From the NCBI GenBank assembly GCA_964036315.1, contig OZ038480.1:15881655-15945654 (forward strand): a DNA stretch of 64,000 bases, written 5' to 3'. Made by a program: the position numbers and the translations under genes. Under the pieces are notes generated by a model. The model did not search any database, had not been told where the DNA came from, and saw only the letters and a list, made by a program, of their open reading frames with translations. Of the stretch, positions 43,696-57,300 are shown one piece after another. This DNA is from Acanthosepion esculentum (Eukaryota; Mollusca; Cephalopoda; Sepiida; Sepiidae). Each line of letters opens with the position of its first letter. Within the stretch, counting starts at the first letter, position 1.

Positions 43696-43709
43696 TAGTG
43701 GTCAATATA

Positions 43710-43741
<32 letters not shown>

Positions 43742-43761
43742 AAATATTAGTGGTCAATATA

Positions 43762-43793
<32 letters not shown>

Positions 43794-43851
43794 AAATATT
43801 AGTGGTCAATGTGTGTATATATATATATATATAAGATATTAGTGGTCAATA

Positions 43852-43891
<40 letters not shown>

Positions 43892-43903
43892 TAGTGGTCA
43901 ATA

Positions 43904-43946
<43 letters not shown>
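43303..43946. repeat. Compound TA/TG array with interspersed 20-base phrase
   Basis: Ten copies of AAATATTAGTGGTCAAT are separated by TG then TA runs of variable length, making a minisatellite with microsatellites as its spacers. One copy has a G substitution (AAGATATTAG). The Tyr-Ile-rich ORF on the minus strand is an artefact. Confidence 0.95.
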
Positions 43947-44003
43947 CCAAGAGGATAGAATCCAGGTAGAACTCAATGTCCAGGACAGAGTAATTATATA
44001 ATA

Positions 44004-44339
44004 TAAAAGGCTCAAACACTAATATTCCATGGTTATAATTTATTACATTGGAATTGTAATCAATTCCTCTCTTTAAAACTTGTTAAATTTTAATCCCTTC
44101 CTTCACCTTTAGGCCTTCCTATTCTTCTCTCTTCTATTACACCTCTCTCTAGAGCTTTCATACATTTCCCTCTCACACTTGTTTCCCACTCCCACACATA
44201 CTCTCACTAAAATTTTGTTTTTTATACCCGGAGTTATATTTTCCTTTTTTTTTTCTTGAATTTGTAGGTCTGATGAATTGGATTGTGATTACGATTCCAA
44301 TGTAATAAATTATAATCATGGAATATTAGTGTTTGAGCC

Positions 44340-44343
<4 letters not shown>
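44004..44343. repeat. Foldback repeat, ~67-base arms
   Basis: GGCTCAAACACTAATATTCC at 44009 pairs with GGAATATTAGTGTTTGAGCC at 44320 and continues to CAATTC. The spacer is about 200 bases. It directly abuts the compound TA array on the left and a (TA)n run on the right. Confidence 0.9.
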
Positions 44344-44371
<28 letters not shown>

Positions 44372-44375
<4 letters not shown>

Positions 44376-46688
44376 AACAAATAGGAAATGTTTATCAATC
44401 TAACATGTTTCACTTTTATTAGAGCTTCATCAGAGAATGAGATATACAGAGAAAAAGATTTTTGTATTTTTATAGTAAATGATGCACTTGTTTCTCTTGT
44501 AATTGTAAAACCTTTTTTAGTTTCTAATTTTGTTTTTTAGTTTCTTACATTTGCTTTCCCATTGGCATTGATAATCTTGAAATTTTATCAAAGATCATAA
44601 TCTATCCTGAAATAATTTGGAAAAATATATTTGAAAATTGAATCAGTTTTATTGAAACTGTTTTTAGATTAGATTTGATTTTTTATTCATTTTTTTCTCC
44701 CATTTTTCTCTGCAAACTTGACAATGTTTTTGGTATTATGTTTCCTGAGATATCTTGATGTTTCAGTTTAAAAATGAAAAAAATTGACTTAGTGTCAAAA
44801 AGTCTTGAATTAGAAAAGGATATTTTTTGATATTGCTCTTTTTTTTCTTTCACTTTTTTTTTAATTCTTTTTTTCTTTGCAATTCTAAAATCTTTCATAG
44901 ATTTAATTGCTTTTTGAAATCATTTCTAACAAAACCAAAATCAAACTTACAAACGAAAGTTAGATTTCAAACTTTTATATTTTTAAAGAAAGTTTTTACA
45001 ATGTTGCAATTTGTATTTTATTTTTACTGCAAACTTACTTCCTATAAATATTTTGCATTTTATTATGTCAATAACTTAATGTTGTCCCAATTTATAAATA
45101 TATTTTTATATAGTTCATTTTTTTCTTGCTTTTGTTTTCTGGAATGACGTTGTTTTGTTTCCACTTTAAATTTCATTGTATAAGAAAAAAATAAGCAAGT
45201 ACTTAACTGTTATATGATTGAGTTATCACTTCTTATAGTGTCCTGTCTTCAGACAGTGATATGATGACAGTATTATAATAAAATGCTATTTTAAAATTAA
45301 ACAGATTTTTTATTTGCATTAACAAATTTGTACTTAATGTTAGCTTTATTCCAAAAGCAAAATTTTATTTTTTTTCTCTTACAGAACAAAGATCTATAAA
45401 CTAGAAAGGGTTTTACATCTAAAAAGAAATACTTAATTGCATTCACAAAATTTCATTAGTTTTAAAAATAATTAAATTGGAAATATGAATTGATAAAATC
45501 ACTTGTGCCTTTTATATGACCTATATTATATAAGGTCTTCAAATCATTGTTCTAATTATTGTTCAGTCTTTCAGATATATATTTTTGCATTCTTTCTTTG
45601 GCTGATCATTTGAAACTTGTCTAAAGTCATATTTGTCTTTTCTTTTAAGTTGGTACATGAGTCAAACACTGCTGTTTAACAAAGTCAATTTTTTCTCAAA
45701 TGTTGTTTAATGAAGAAAATCATAAAAAAAAAAAAAAAACTACAGAAAGATTTAATAAAAAGTATTGTTTTAATACATTTACCTCGTGGAATTTGTATTT
45801 TCCTGCAATATTTTTTTAAATAAATGAAAAAAAACAAACAATTTTATGCTGGTCATTATTTCATCTTGTCATTTTTCATTTTATTGAATCTGTTGACTCT
45901 TCTGAAAATATCTAGATCTCTAATTAAATGTTTCATACTATAACATACACTGGACCCTTTCAGATATTTAACCAAACAAATGAAGGTTGTTTTATTTACA
46001 GGTAAGCAGTCATTTCTGGTAGAGTTAATGATTGTTGCATTTCTGCTTTCTTTTTAATTTGAATATTTTGCCAGCATTATATATATATATATATATATAA
46101 TGTGTGTGTGTGTCTTCTCAGTACTTACAGATTATATATTCATGTGCTGTGTCATAGCAGTTGTTAGCATACAAAAATGGAATTGGAAACTGGGTTTGTT
46201 TACAATAATACTTTTTTGAATCAACTTTCTGTGCTTATCTCATCACCAGATATCTTTACAAAAGGTGAATGAGCTCATATAAAATCACTCAATTTGCCAA
46301 AGCAGAAGTTGTTAAAATTTGTTCCCATTGTCAACCTTGACACTGTTCAATCATAGGTTAAGGGGCTCCTGACATGACTCAATAGAAGCCTTGTCAATCA
46401 GACTACTCTGTAGTTGCTGATCTTCACAAAATGACCTGACTAAATATTTTAAGGGTACCAACTGTAAAGGTTAACAAGTTTGACTTGCAAACCATTTGGT
46501 ACTATCACTATTGCAACTTTGTGCAGACTAAGTTACCATTAGTAAATAACTATCATTCAAACTTGAAAAGAAAACACTTATGAAATTTATCCATAGTTGT
46601 TTTCATTGGTAAGCCAGTCACATGATCAGCCAGATTTTTTAATGATCCTTAAACAGTCTTTCCTATGCAACTGGGAGACAAATAATTT
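44372..46688. other. Intergenic DNA between SHMT and contactin
   Basis: AT-rich with several T-rich stretches, an A run at 45725-45740 and a (TA)n(TG)n run near 46078-46112. No gene or known element was recognised. Confidence 0.55.
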
Positions 46689-47415
46689 TTTCTTTCTCTT
46701 TTCCTCTTTCCTTTCTTTCTCTTTTCCTCTTTCCTTTCTTTCTCTTTTCCTCTTTCCTTTCTTTCTCTTTTCCTCTTTCCTTTCTTTCTCTTTTCCTCTT
46801 TCTTTTCCTCTTTCTTTTCCTCTTTCTTTTCCTCTTTCTTTTCCTCTTTCTTTTCCTCTTTCTTTTCCTCTTTCTTTTCCTCTTTCTTTTCCTCTTTCTT
46901 TTCCTCTTTCTTTTCCTCTTTCTTTTCCTCTTTCTTTTCCTCTTTCTTTTCCTCTTTCTTTTCCTCTTTCTTTTCCTCTTTCTTTTCCTCTTTCTTTTCC
47001 TCTTTCTTTTCCTCTTTCTTTTCCTCTTTCTTTTCCTCTTTCTTTTCCTCTTTCTTTTCCTCTTTCTTTTCCTCTTTCTTTTCCTCTTTCTTTTCCTCTT
47101 TCTTTTCCTCTTTCTTTTCCTCTTTCTTTTCCTCTTTCTTTTCCTCTTTCTTTTCCTCTTTCTTTTCCTCTTTCTTTTCCTCTTTCTTTTCCTCTTTCTT
47201 TTCCTCTTTCTTTTCCTCTTTCTTTTCCTCTTTCTTTTCCTCTTTCTTTTCCTCTTTCTTTTCCTCTTTCTTTTCCTCTTTCTTTTCCTCTTTCTTTTCC
47301 TCTTTCTTTTCCTCTTTCTTTTCCTCTTTCTTTTCCTCTTTCTTTTCCTCTTTCTTTTCCTCTTTCTTTTCCTCTTTCTTTTCCTCTTTCTTTTCCTCTT
47401 TCTTTTCCTCTTTCG
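46689..47415. repeat. ~730-base polypyrimidine tract, 12-base unit
   Basis: The first ~105 bases repeat a 23-base unit. From about 46796 to 47414 the 12-mer TCTTTTCCTCTT repeats about 51 times with no mismatch that I can see. The plus strand is all C and T. The open frame through it (repeated Phe-Pro-Leu-Ser) comes from the repeat and is not evidence of a gene. Confidence 0.98.
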
Positions 47416-47448
47416 TGAAAATTTTTGTGCTGAATGAGCTTTTATATT

Positions 47449-47454
47449 TTTATT
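47449..47454 (-). terminator. Candidate contactin polyadenylation signal
   Basis: AATAAA on the minus strand, the first canonical signal after the contactin stop at 48214, giving a ~760-base 3' UTR. The polypurine side of the long tract begins about 35 bases downstream. Confidence 0.5.
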
Positions 47455-48213
47455 TTTAAATTGATTTGAGTTTACCTTTTTGTGGGGAGAATTATTTTCA
47501 TTTTAGTCAAGGAATATTGTGAAGTTTTTGTTAGTAGTGCTGATTCTGTTGGTGATCTGTTCTGCCTAGAGAATTCGGTCTATAGTAATGTTGTTATTGC
47601 ATGGTGACTGACAGTTTCATACCTCCATGCACTTTTCAGTCCACGATCCGAAGGTCACTTGTGGTTTGAAACAGAAATCAACACTGAATGGTGACTGTCA
47701 ATCTCCACATAGTTGATATCTAACAACACTGATATTGAACACTCTTCTCAACAAATTTTAACATTGTTTATGTCCATGTATATTCTAAATGATTGATATT
47801 TACTGAAATTTCAAAATGAAGGGAAAAACATTGTTGTTTCTCTCTTGTGATGAGAGCTTGACTGTCTTGAAAAGGAGTTTTTCAAAGTTCTGGCCTTTGA
47901 TAGTACACAGAAGATAGCAAATAAAACTAGGATGATAATGTTTCACCAATCTAAGTGGTTAGATTGACTTATCCTGAAAATCGTGATTTGACAACCTGCC
48001 TTTTTCCTTTACACCTATCCCTGGAACAGTTGAGAAATATGAAATAAAGCAGACCCCCAAATAATGTACAACTGTCACTAAATAACTCTTAACAGGAAAA
48101 TATTAAAATGTTCTTTTTATGAAATGTTCTTTTTAAATGACTTTGGTCTTGATGTAAAAGTAGAGATGATGTTTTTCTTTGTGTAGGAATTTTTCTCTTT
48201 AAGAAATCTGCGG

Positions 48214-48329
48214 TCATAAACAACAAAGGCTTAAAAGAATTGAAAGATATAACAAGACTGATGACACGGTCAAACTAATCCCATGGGCCAGAATTTCTGC
48301 TGTTTTGGGATCAAACTGAACAGTGCCAC
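48214..48329 (-). CDS. Cont: Contactin terminal exon with GPI-anchor signal
   Basis: 116 bases from TTTTTTGCAG to the TGA at 48216-48214. After a hydrophilic linker (GTVQFDPKTAEILAHG) come about 22 mostly hydrophobic residues beginning ISLTVSS and ending SLLSLCCL with no charged residue after them. That is the classic GPI-attachment signal. The likely attachment site is among the small residues before the tail (A, G or S). Confidence 0.85.
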
Positions 48330-51300
48330 CTGCAAAAAAGAAAAAAGTTAATGCAATTGTATACTATTTAAAACTGAAAAGGGGAAGGATTTTGGTTGCA
48401 GGACAACCAATTTCACAACACAAGCAAATACCAAAAACCTGTCTTTACTACGACATTTAGCAAATTTATCTCACAGACCATTGAAAGGGAGAGGAGTTTG
48501 ATCTTCAAGCCTTAGATGGTTATGGTTCACAAGGTTCAAGGCTTAGATGGTTATGGTTCACATGGTTATTGTGAGCTCGGTGCAGCCCTGTAAATGATGG
48601 ATTATTTTCCATCCTACTATCGCTTTTGCTGCAGACATTACTACGATGTTGCTATGTCGGTGGAAAATCTTCTGACGAGCTACATTCCTTAGTTCTACTA
48701 GTTCAGACCTTTACATCGAAAACCTGTCATGTCATGTACAGGGGCAAACCATCTTCATTCCCTTTTTATTCCATTAGTAAGAAGGAAATTTAATTCTGAT
48801 AGCTTCTTCCTGAGAGCTGTTGTTTTGTGTGTAAATAAAATAAAATAAAAAAAAAAAAAAAAAACTCCCAAGAGGATGCTTTCCTGATCAATACACTCTT
48901 AACCTCTTCAATTCTAGGGTCAACCATTATACACCCATAATCTAGAATTCTTACATCCTTTAATAACCTAATGTCATTATATTAATTAAATTATCAGCTT
49001 GTTACGGGAGTCATCTATTTTCTTGGATTAAGATGAAGAGATATGTGGTTTGTAATGGTTATAGTGAGGATATTACTGTGATAGCAGTTTTTTGTCAACA
49101 AGAGAATATGTAGTGATAGTAACGAGTAGTTTGCAATGCGAGACATTGTTCAAGGATTAAGTACCCCACAGGGAAAAACGAAACCCGTCACTATAGCATC
49201 CTGTAAGGGAAGAGAAATATGGCCTGGGCCCTTTGCCAATGCCACCAAACATGCATAAAGAAAAATCCTAGTAGATAGTGTAGTAATCCCACAAAGAATA
49301 TTGCTGTTATTACCACAATGTTTTTGAGTTTACAACAGCTGAAACATTGATGATGATAATAACAAAGATGAAGATGATCAGCATGTAAATAGTGATATCG
49401 CCTCATCTCAGGAATTCAGACAGAAATTAATCCCAGAAAATAAATGTAATCTTTATGCTGGGAATTTTGGCAATTGCTGTTTTAAAGGAAGTAAGTTGTT
49501 TTATTTTGGAATTTTAGGTCGAGAGATATATATTATTAATCAAAAGAATATCGAACACTTAAAATCTCATAGGTAATAATGTTTATTTCATGAGAGCTCT
49601 AAAAAAGTAACTCTCAATCTTCGAAACCTTTTATAGGTTTTGATGATGATATTTTTTTTATTTTTTTAGAGCTCTCATGAAATAAAAATTATTACCTATG
49701 GGATTTTAAGTGTTTGATATTCTTTAATTAATAATAATTTTGCTCTGTCTTTTGACATAGAGCTCTCCCTGGATCTATATCCTCCTAGAAATTCCGTATG
49801 GATTACCATATTGCATTATTACTAATATATATTTTTAAAATGTCAAATGAAAGACTGCTTATGAGTGTTTTGTACTCACCTAATGTAAAGTAGACAACTT
49901 CACTCATTTTACCATCTCCTCCTTCACTGTAGCCGAGAACACGTAATTTGTAAATTTTGTCTTTTTCCAAATTGTCCACAATTCCTTCAGAGACTCTGTC
50001 AAAGTCGTAATAATTGTTGCAATAAATCGTTTCTGTAATTCCACAAACCCGAATCTGCAAAAGAAGAAAATCACAAATGTTTATTCAAAATGAAACAGGA
50101 AAATTCAATGGACAACTCAATAGGATTGAAGTCAAAATTCTAAATTTAATCTTGTTTCCTTAGTTTCTGCAAAAAGTAAGGGGGGGGGGGGTCTACAGCC
50201 ATCACATTAACACCAGATGTGTGCCAGAGTAAGCAAACATTATTAAAGAAAAGAAAATGGTGCGATGAATTTGAAATATTAACTTATTTAGTACAATAAG
50301 GTTGAAAAGATTTTGCCATGATCATTCAAATGGGAATAGCTTGTCTTCAAATCACTAGTCCTGATGCTTTCCAGTGTTCAAACACCAACAGCTAGCACCA
50401 ATCGGAACTAAGCAATTGTCTCGGCCACATGACAAGCCTGTAATATTTCTCATTATTCTTTTTAACTCTTTAGTTGTCTTTTCAATATTTCATTTTTCTT
50501 TTATTTAATGTGATACAGCATCCAATAATAAATTTGAAAAGAAAATGAAATGCACTAATCTTTTAAGTGTGGTTGATCTGTTTCCCTTGAAAATCAGCAT
50601 TTGAGAACATTTTTTTCTAAATTGGACTCAAACATTGACTTCTGGTGATAGTTGTATATACTCTACTATTTCAACCACCAAGTAGAATCTTGAAGCAATT
50701 TCCTTTCTCTCAGATTACATTTATAAGGAAGTCGTCATACTGACCTATGAAAACATGAGACTGAAATCTCTCATATATTAGATTTTATTTAATTCCAATG
50801 CTTTGTCTATTTCTGTTGACTAGTGTGTATAAGCGGCCTTGGGCTCCACATCCAAAATGTGGACCTTACATTCTTGTCTGCATTGTCTGAGAGACTGCCT
50901 TCCGCCTCTCTGAGATAGGTGTTTATATATCTGTGATACAACCATTTCCCATGCATGCATTCCAGGTGCTACTGGCCTGATCACAGGGCTCTTTACTCAG
51001 TATTTGGATGTCATCCCCCAGGTCAACTCTGCACGTAGGTTTCCTGAAGGTCACCGAGTGCAAAGTCTATCCTGGCATGATCTGTGGGGAGGTATTACAC
51101 ATTGCTAAAACACATTTCGGTTCACCAAGTCACTTAATTTTCCTCAATGTCAGATGATATTTCATCCTTTTTATTCCTTTTTCTTTTTCAGCAAAGTTGT
51201 GTATTTTTCTTTATTTCAAAATTAGTTGTGGACTTGTGGTCATATTTCACATTCAACTGCCAATAGCGGTTGTAAATCTAATTCTTATTTAAACACCTGA

Positions 51301-54300
51301 AATACTTACTCTATAGCCAGCCAATGCCATCTCACCCACTCGAGTAGTAACGATCCCTCTCCATGTTACACGGACACTGTTTGGGCCATGGGAATGCACA
51401 AATACTTCAGTCGGATAATTGATAGGAGCTGAAAAGAGAAAGTAGCATGAAATGACTCGGCAAAACATTTTTTTAAAAATAGAAATGTTTTTTTTTTTAA
51501 ATGTTGCCTTATTTCAAATACTGGATTAATCTATATCAAATCACATAGTTTTCATGGAGACTTAAGAAATATTCTTACATTTTGAAACTTCAGTTGGTAA
51601 CATTTGTTCAAGAGACAGATGAATGTGGAAAATTACAGCTTGATTGAGCTATGAGAAATTGAAATTTGTTTAAATCTATCTCATGAACCAGAAGCATGTT
51701 TTTGGCACTTCATAACTTTGGTATTCATTTCTATTTTTATGTTAAAATTCGCTCAATAAAAGGCTCAGAAGCCACTCAAGGTAGAGGGCTGCTGTTAAAA
51801 TGCTAATGATGAATGAGATGTATGATATGAATGAAAGAGGGCTGGTAGGAATTGAAAATAATGAAGATAAGTAGGATAGATAATGATTAATCCTTTATTT
51901 AAAAAGGTTAAGATTGTAGTGTAAAGGGTGAATGTCAAAATGGTCATGACGAATGAGGTTTTTTTTATGAATGAAATAGGAGGTTGCAGAAAGTTAAGAT
52001 AAGGAGGATAGATTAACAATAGATCTGCTGTCTTTGTAATGTTTATGGAAGCATTCATGCAGAAGTTTGTTCCAGTAGCAGCTCTTGGAAAAAAAAACTG
52101 AGTAAGTGGGACTTTCTTTTTAACATTTCGAATATGAGGAAACAAGGGTACTTCAACTCTGTTGGAAATGGCATGATGTATCCAAACTGTAAAAGTCTGA
52201 ACTGGTGGAACTAAAGAATGGAGCCCATCCGAACATTTGCCATGGAAATAGCAACAGAATAGCAGTAAGCTTGCAACTTTGCAGCCTCTTTCCTACAACT
52301 ACAGAGTGGAGATTAAGTCTTTTCCCATAGGAGCATATTAAAATTTTAAACTTTCTGGAATAACAGAAGATATCTAACTGAGATTTTATACAGGGTGTCC
52401 ATAAAGTTTGTGTGCACTTTAAAAAATTTATAACTTTATTTCTATCACAAATACTAATAATCTGTAAAAAATGTTATAAACTTTTAATGTACCTAGTTTT
52501 AAGTATAGCTAAAATAACTAATATGTTTTCAGGCATTACTGTAAATCAGTTGGCAAATGTTTTCCGTGAACTGCAAAATCGTATTACCCTTTGTATTGCT
52601 AATGATGGAGGACATGTGGAAATAAAATTTCAATAAAACCTTAAAAAATATAGATTTACTTCTTTCTAATCCTTTTTACAAATTATTTCTATCGCAAATA
52701 CAGATAAAGTTATAAATTTTTTAAAGTGCACACAAACTTTATGGATACCCTGTATATATAATTACCCTACCAAACAAGTAATTTCTAGCTTCATTTCATC
52801 TCTATTCTCAGTGCTTGGCAGTTATAGATCCCTATTGAATATTTTTATAGATATACTGAGCTTATTTTTGCTTGACCCTATAGTAAATATAAGGAAGAGT
52901 GTGTTGGAACAGTTTTCAAAGAGTAAATGTGTTTAATAAGATTTTCTCAAGTAGGAAGGGCCTGCTTACTTTCCTTTAAACTGTTGGCTTTTTATCCAGA
53001 CTTAGTTGTAAACACTTGTGGCATCAATCACAGTCATAAATGAAAATCATCTATAGTCATACTGGGTAAGATTATAGTATTCCAAATGTTGACGGGGAAA
53101 TAGTGTACCATCTTAATCATTTAACACTGTCTGTAAATGATATATATAAAATGCTTGGAGAAAAGAAATCATATATAAAATGTCTTTATTGAAATGACTA
53201 CCTGCATACGGAACTTCATTCATATAGTTCTCACTTGGAGGGCCCAGTCCTGCGGAGTTATACACTTGTACATTTGTCCAATAATTTGTATCTGAAAATA
53301 GTCCGATGATCAATCCGCTCTCCACTTGTCCTGGATAGCGTATAAATCTTATTAGGGGATCCTCTTCACCATCCATCCAATAATTGATCTGTCAAGATAA
53401 ATAAATTCATCATGCATTAGCAATATAACAAATATTCAATTACTCGGCAATATGTCTTTCGTCACAAAATCACAGATATATGCATATAAATTGGTGAATT
53501 GCCCACTCTCTAGATCTAACAGAATAGACAAAAATGTCATTGAATATGTATGAGGTCTGATCTAAAAGTGTCGGGACTGGTGCTGTAAAAAGAAAACTAC
53601 AACACATACAAATTCAGCATTTAAGCTCCTTTGAAGTAGTACTCCTCTGAAACTACATACTATATGCAGCACCGTTTTCAATGATGGAAGCATTCTTGGA
53701 ACTCCTTTTTGAGATAGCGAGCAGCTGCCTTGTCACATTCTATTGGATTTCCTTGATTTGAGTTTTGGAAAGAGGAAAAACTTGCAAGTAGTGATATCTG
53801 GGGATTATGGTGGTTGTTGAACTTGGGGAATGTTGTCTTTGGCCAAAAACTGCTGCACAAGATATGCTGTATGGGTAGGTGCATTGTTATTGTGGAGTTG
53901 ACACTCGGGTCATTCCATGTCAAGTCACCAGGGCATTACACCGACCGACACCAAATTACTTGAAATTTGGCACAAATATTCCCCTTCATGAGTTAGGAAA
54001 GTGTGCCAAATTATTTTTTGCTTGACTTTACCATTCCAATTTTAAGTGGGGGGTGTGTATAATTTTCCTATTTTGGCTCTAAATTAAGGCAGTGCAACGT
54101 CGCCGAATCTCAGTGTTTTTTAAAAATTAAGGAAAAATACTTCCATGCCTTCAATAATTCTGAAATTTGGTATGGAGGGCAAATAAGAAGTGTAGAAGCC
54201 AAATATTTAACTATTTCAAGCCTACACTTGATAGAAAATTTTATTTTACCTACCCAAATACATGACCCCAAAATCAACAACTTTTCACCTATGTAGCTTA

Positions 54301-57300
54301 CAGTCAGTCTATCGAAAATACGTCCTCTTCAATTTTCATAATATTTTTTGCCTAACATCTACAATGCCTGCTCGAGTTCACCAAAACATTTTGTGAGTGT
54401 TTTAAGTTTACTTTAGAAGATATGACCCTGCCAAGTTTAGAGTTTTTTTCCTATGTATGTGCAGGATTTCCGAGAAAGATTATAATTAAAGACAAACATC
54501 CTAATGCTCCATGACTTCTAAAATGTTGATATTGTGCTAAGTAACTTCTTAAACTATTCAATAAGATTGTTTTATTAATTAAAAAAAAAATAATTTAAAT
54601 ATATTTTGCAGATATTACTTTTTGTACAGATTGTCTTTAAAAAGCGGTAAACATTGATAATCATCCATGTATGATAATCAACAGTGCATAAAAATTTGTA
54701 GATGGCACTTAACAAATGAAGTTAAAAGAAATTCTTTTTGTTTGTGTTTCTTTTAATTTTATTTTGGTAAATTATTTTCATGAAACAGAAAAACATTTGA
54801 TTTTTTTCATTCTCAAAAAAAGTCATAAGATAACTGTGAATCTTTAAAACAATATTTGAAGTTGGCACTTAACATGTTTATAGAGTTGAAGGAAATGCTT
54901 TCATTACTTTTTTAAAATTTTTATTTTTATTCTTTAAATAATTTTTCAAAATTATTTTCCTGAAACAAAAATATTTGATTTTGTTTTAATCAGAAGAAAG
55001 TCATAATAAAAATGGATATAAAAAGAGTCTTTGAAAGATTACATTTTAAACTACACTATGCACTAAATTTTGTTGTGCATATAGACTAAATTGTTTTAGA
55101 TATAAGTTTTTGCAAAGATAATTTATCCATCTTGGACAAATAAACTCTACCATTTGCTGTTGTAGGAACATCAACAGTGCACAGAATATTCATTAATGGT
55201 ACAAAAAAAATATTCTTAAAATCTTCTTTCCAGTAAAATGAATGTGATGGAAGAGCTGGGTGCATGGACTTAATCAGCAAGTCCTTTTTCTCCATATCAA
55301 TTTCTAGGACCATGCCAATCCAAATTTTATTGTCGCACTTGCAACAAACATATCCTGAAACAAAAAAAAATTACTAGTTTTTCTTCAGCCCCAATAGAAA
55401 AGTCATATTAGGTCATAGTTTTCATCTTTGCTACATTGTTTCATAGATATTTTATCTCTGGCGAGTAAAAAATCGATGAAAACTTCCTGGGACTGTGGAT
55501 GCATTCTCGAATCTCATGGTGAGACTCCTCCTCACTTCCTCAATTTCTTCCTTTTCAACCAGAATGAATTTGATACCTTCAATTGCAGATTTACAATATT
55601 CAAACATAGATTCTGTGGAAAGGATTTGTTTGGTAGTTGGTCTTCGGAGACTTTCTTTTGACACTGAACTTTTCACTGTCCCACCTATGCCATCACGAGG
55701 TTGTTTACCATGACTTGTTGCAAAGAAATTCCATTTTGTATTGAGCCCAAAATCTTTCTGATGGTTTCACAAATTGGCAAAGTTCTTATAATTCTTGTAT
55801 TGCACTGCACAACCATCAGTAAAATACTCAATATTTTTTATGTTTGGCGAGGTAGCTTTGATTACCTCAATAATTTTTTTTCTGTACCATATAAACAAAT
55901 GCTACATCATGTGAGTTGTCACTTGACATAATGCAGAAACATTCACTTTGCATTACATTTTCAAGCTTAAAGTAGAGTACCACTGGATGTAAAGTACATT
56001 GTGAAGTATTCCAATGATAACTCTGGATCTCATCTTGAACTATGAATTTGTAGTTCTTGGCAAAATCTCCCAGGAACAAAATTTCACTATCACTAATCTC
56101 CTCTTGTTTTGTTTTAAGTACCTTGACTGTGATTTAGCCAAGTAAGAATGAGGTGCTAATTTATTCAGTTGTAAAACAACTAAATCAATGTAAGCTTGAC
56201 AGGATTCCTCGATCAGTCAGTTGTTGTCCATTGAGAGAACTCTATTGATTCAGCATTATCAATATATCCTTCCATGGTGTCATCAAGACATTTTTCAAGC
56301 TGCCCTGATGATTTAGGACAATTTGGGCACCTATGAATCATACACTCTCTGCTACTGGTATTACAGACAATGTATTTCCAGAGATCTTTATATGATACAT
56401 TCAGTGGTTCCAGTAATAATTTCATATTTTGGTGGATAGTGCATACACATACAACATGCATACCTGCACTACCAGCAAGGACTCACCATTTCGGCCTTAG
56501 ACTACAAAAATTTGAAAATCCCAAAGGTACTGTTGGGTTCTGTTCCTTGAATGCTCTGTAGAGCTCATTTAGGTTGCACAAGATGAGTCTTTTCTGCTGA
56601 TGAATATTATGTTTAACACTAATGTAGTCTTTTCTGTCCGGTATCAGTCGAGTATATTCATCATCTTGGTAAAATGCTTCCACTAACTGTGCAATATCAG
56701 CAGGCAAAGACTTGCCCCTTTTTGGTTCTGGCACAGCTAAAATACCTGTTTCCAACCACAATTTGCAAGCTTTGCGTACAATGTGTTCTGAAACACCATT
56801 TCACTTAACTGTACAGCTTTCTTGGCTACCATACTTTAGGGTATAAATATATAATATATAAAATGTATATAAATATATAATAAGTGAGAGAGGAAGGCTG
56901 AGGGCTTTTAATTTATCTTTATATCTTTGAGTTTTAAGAGAGGAAAGTCACCTACCTGATAGCCAAGAACTTGTCCTTTCATAACTTCCCGGATGTTTGG
57001 AACTTTTATCCAGGTTACCTCAAGAGCTGATCCATTGTAACCATCACACATGACATCAGTCGGAACGCCCACAGGAACTAAAAGAAGATATTGTAGCAAG
57101 AGACAAAGTTATTTTCCCTTGATCCCAAACAAAAATAGCAATAAAAATTAACTATAAATATTCACGAGAACAGAAATAGTCAGGTGACCTGATGAGACCC
57201 GCACTAGACATTGTTAGGTGGAAAAGTCAATCTTCCTCTTTTTGCTCCTTGAAGTTACTGTAACAAGATGTACCATTTCAGGCTTGTGACAACCAAACAG

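Noticed and set aside
46597..47418. A 273-codon open frame with a long Phe-Pro-Leu-Ser repeat
   Set aside because: It is the translation of a 12-base C/T microsatellite; any 12-base unit without a stop stays open. No flanking gene structure supports it.
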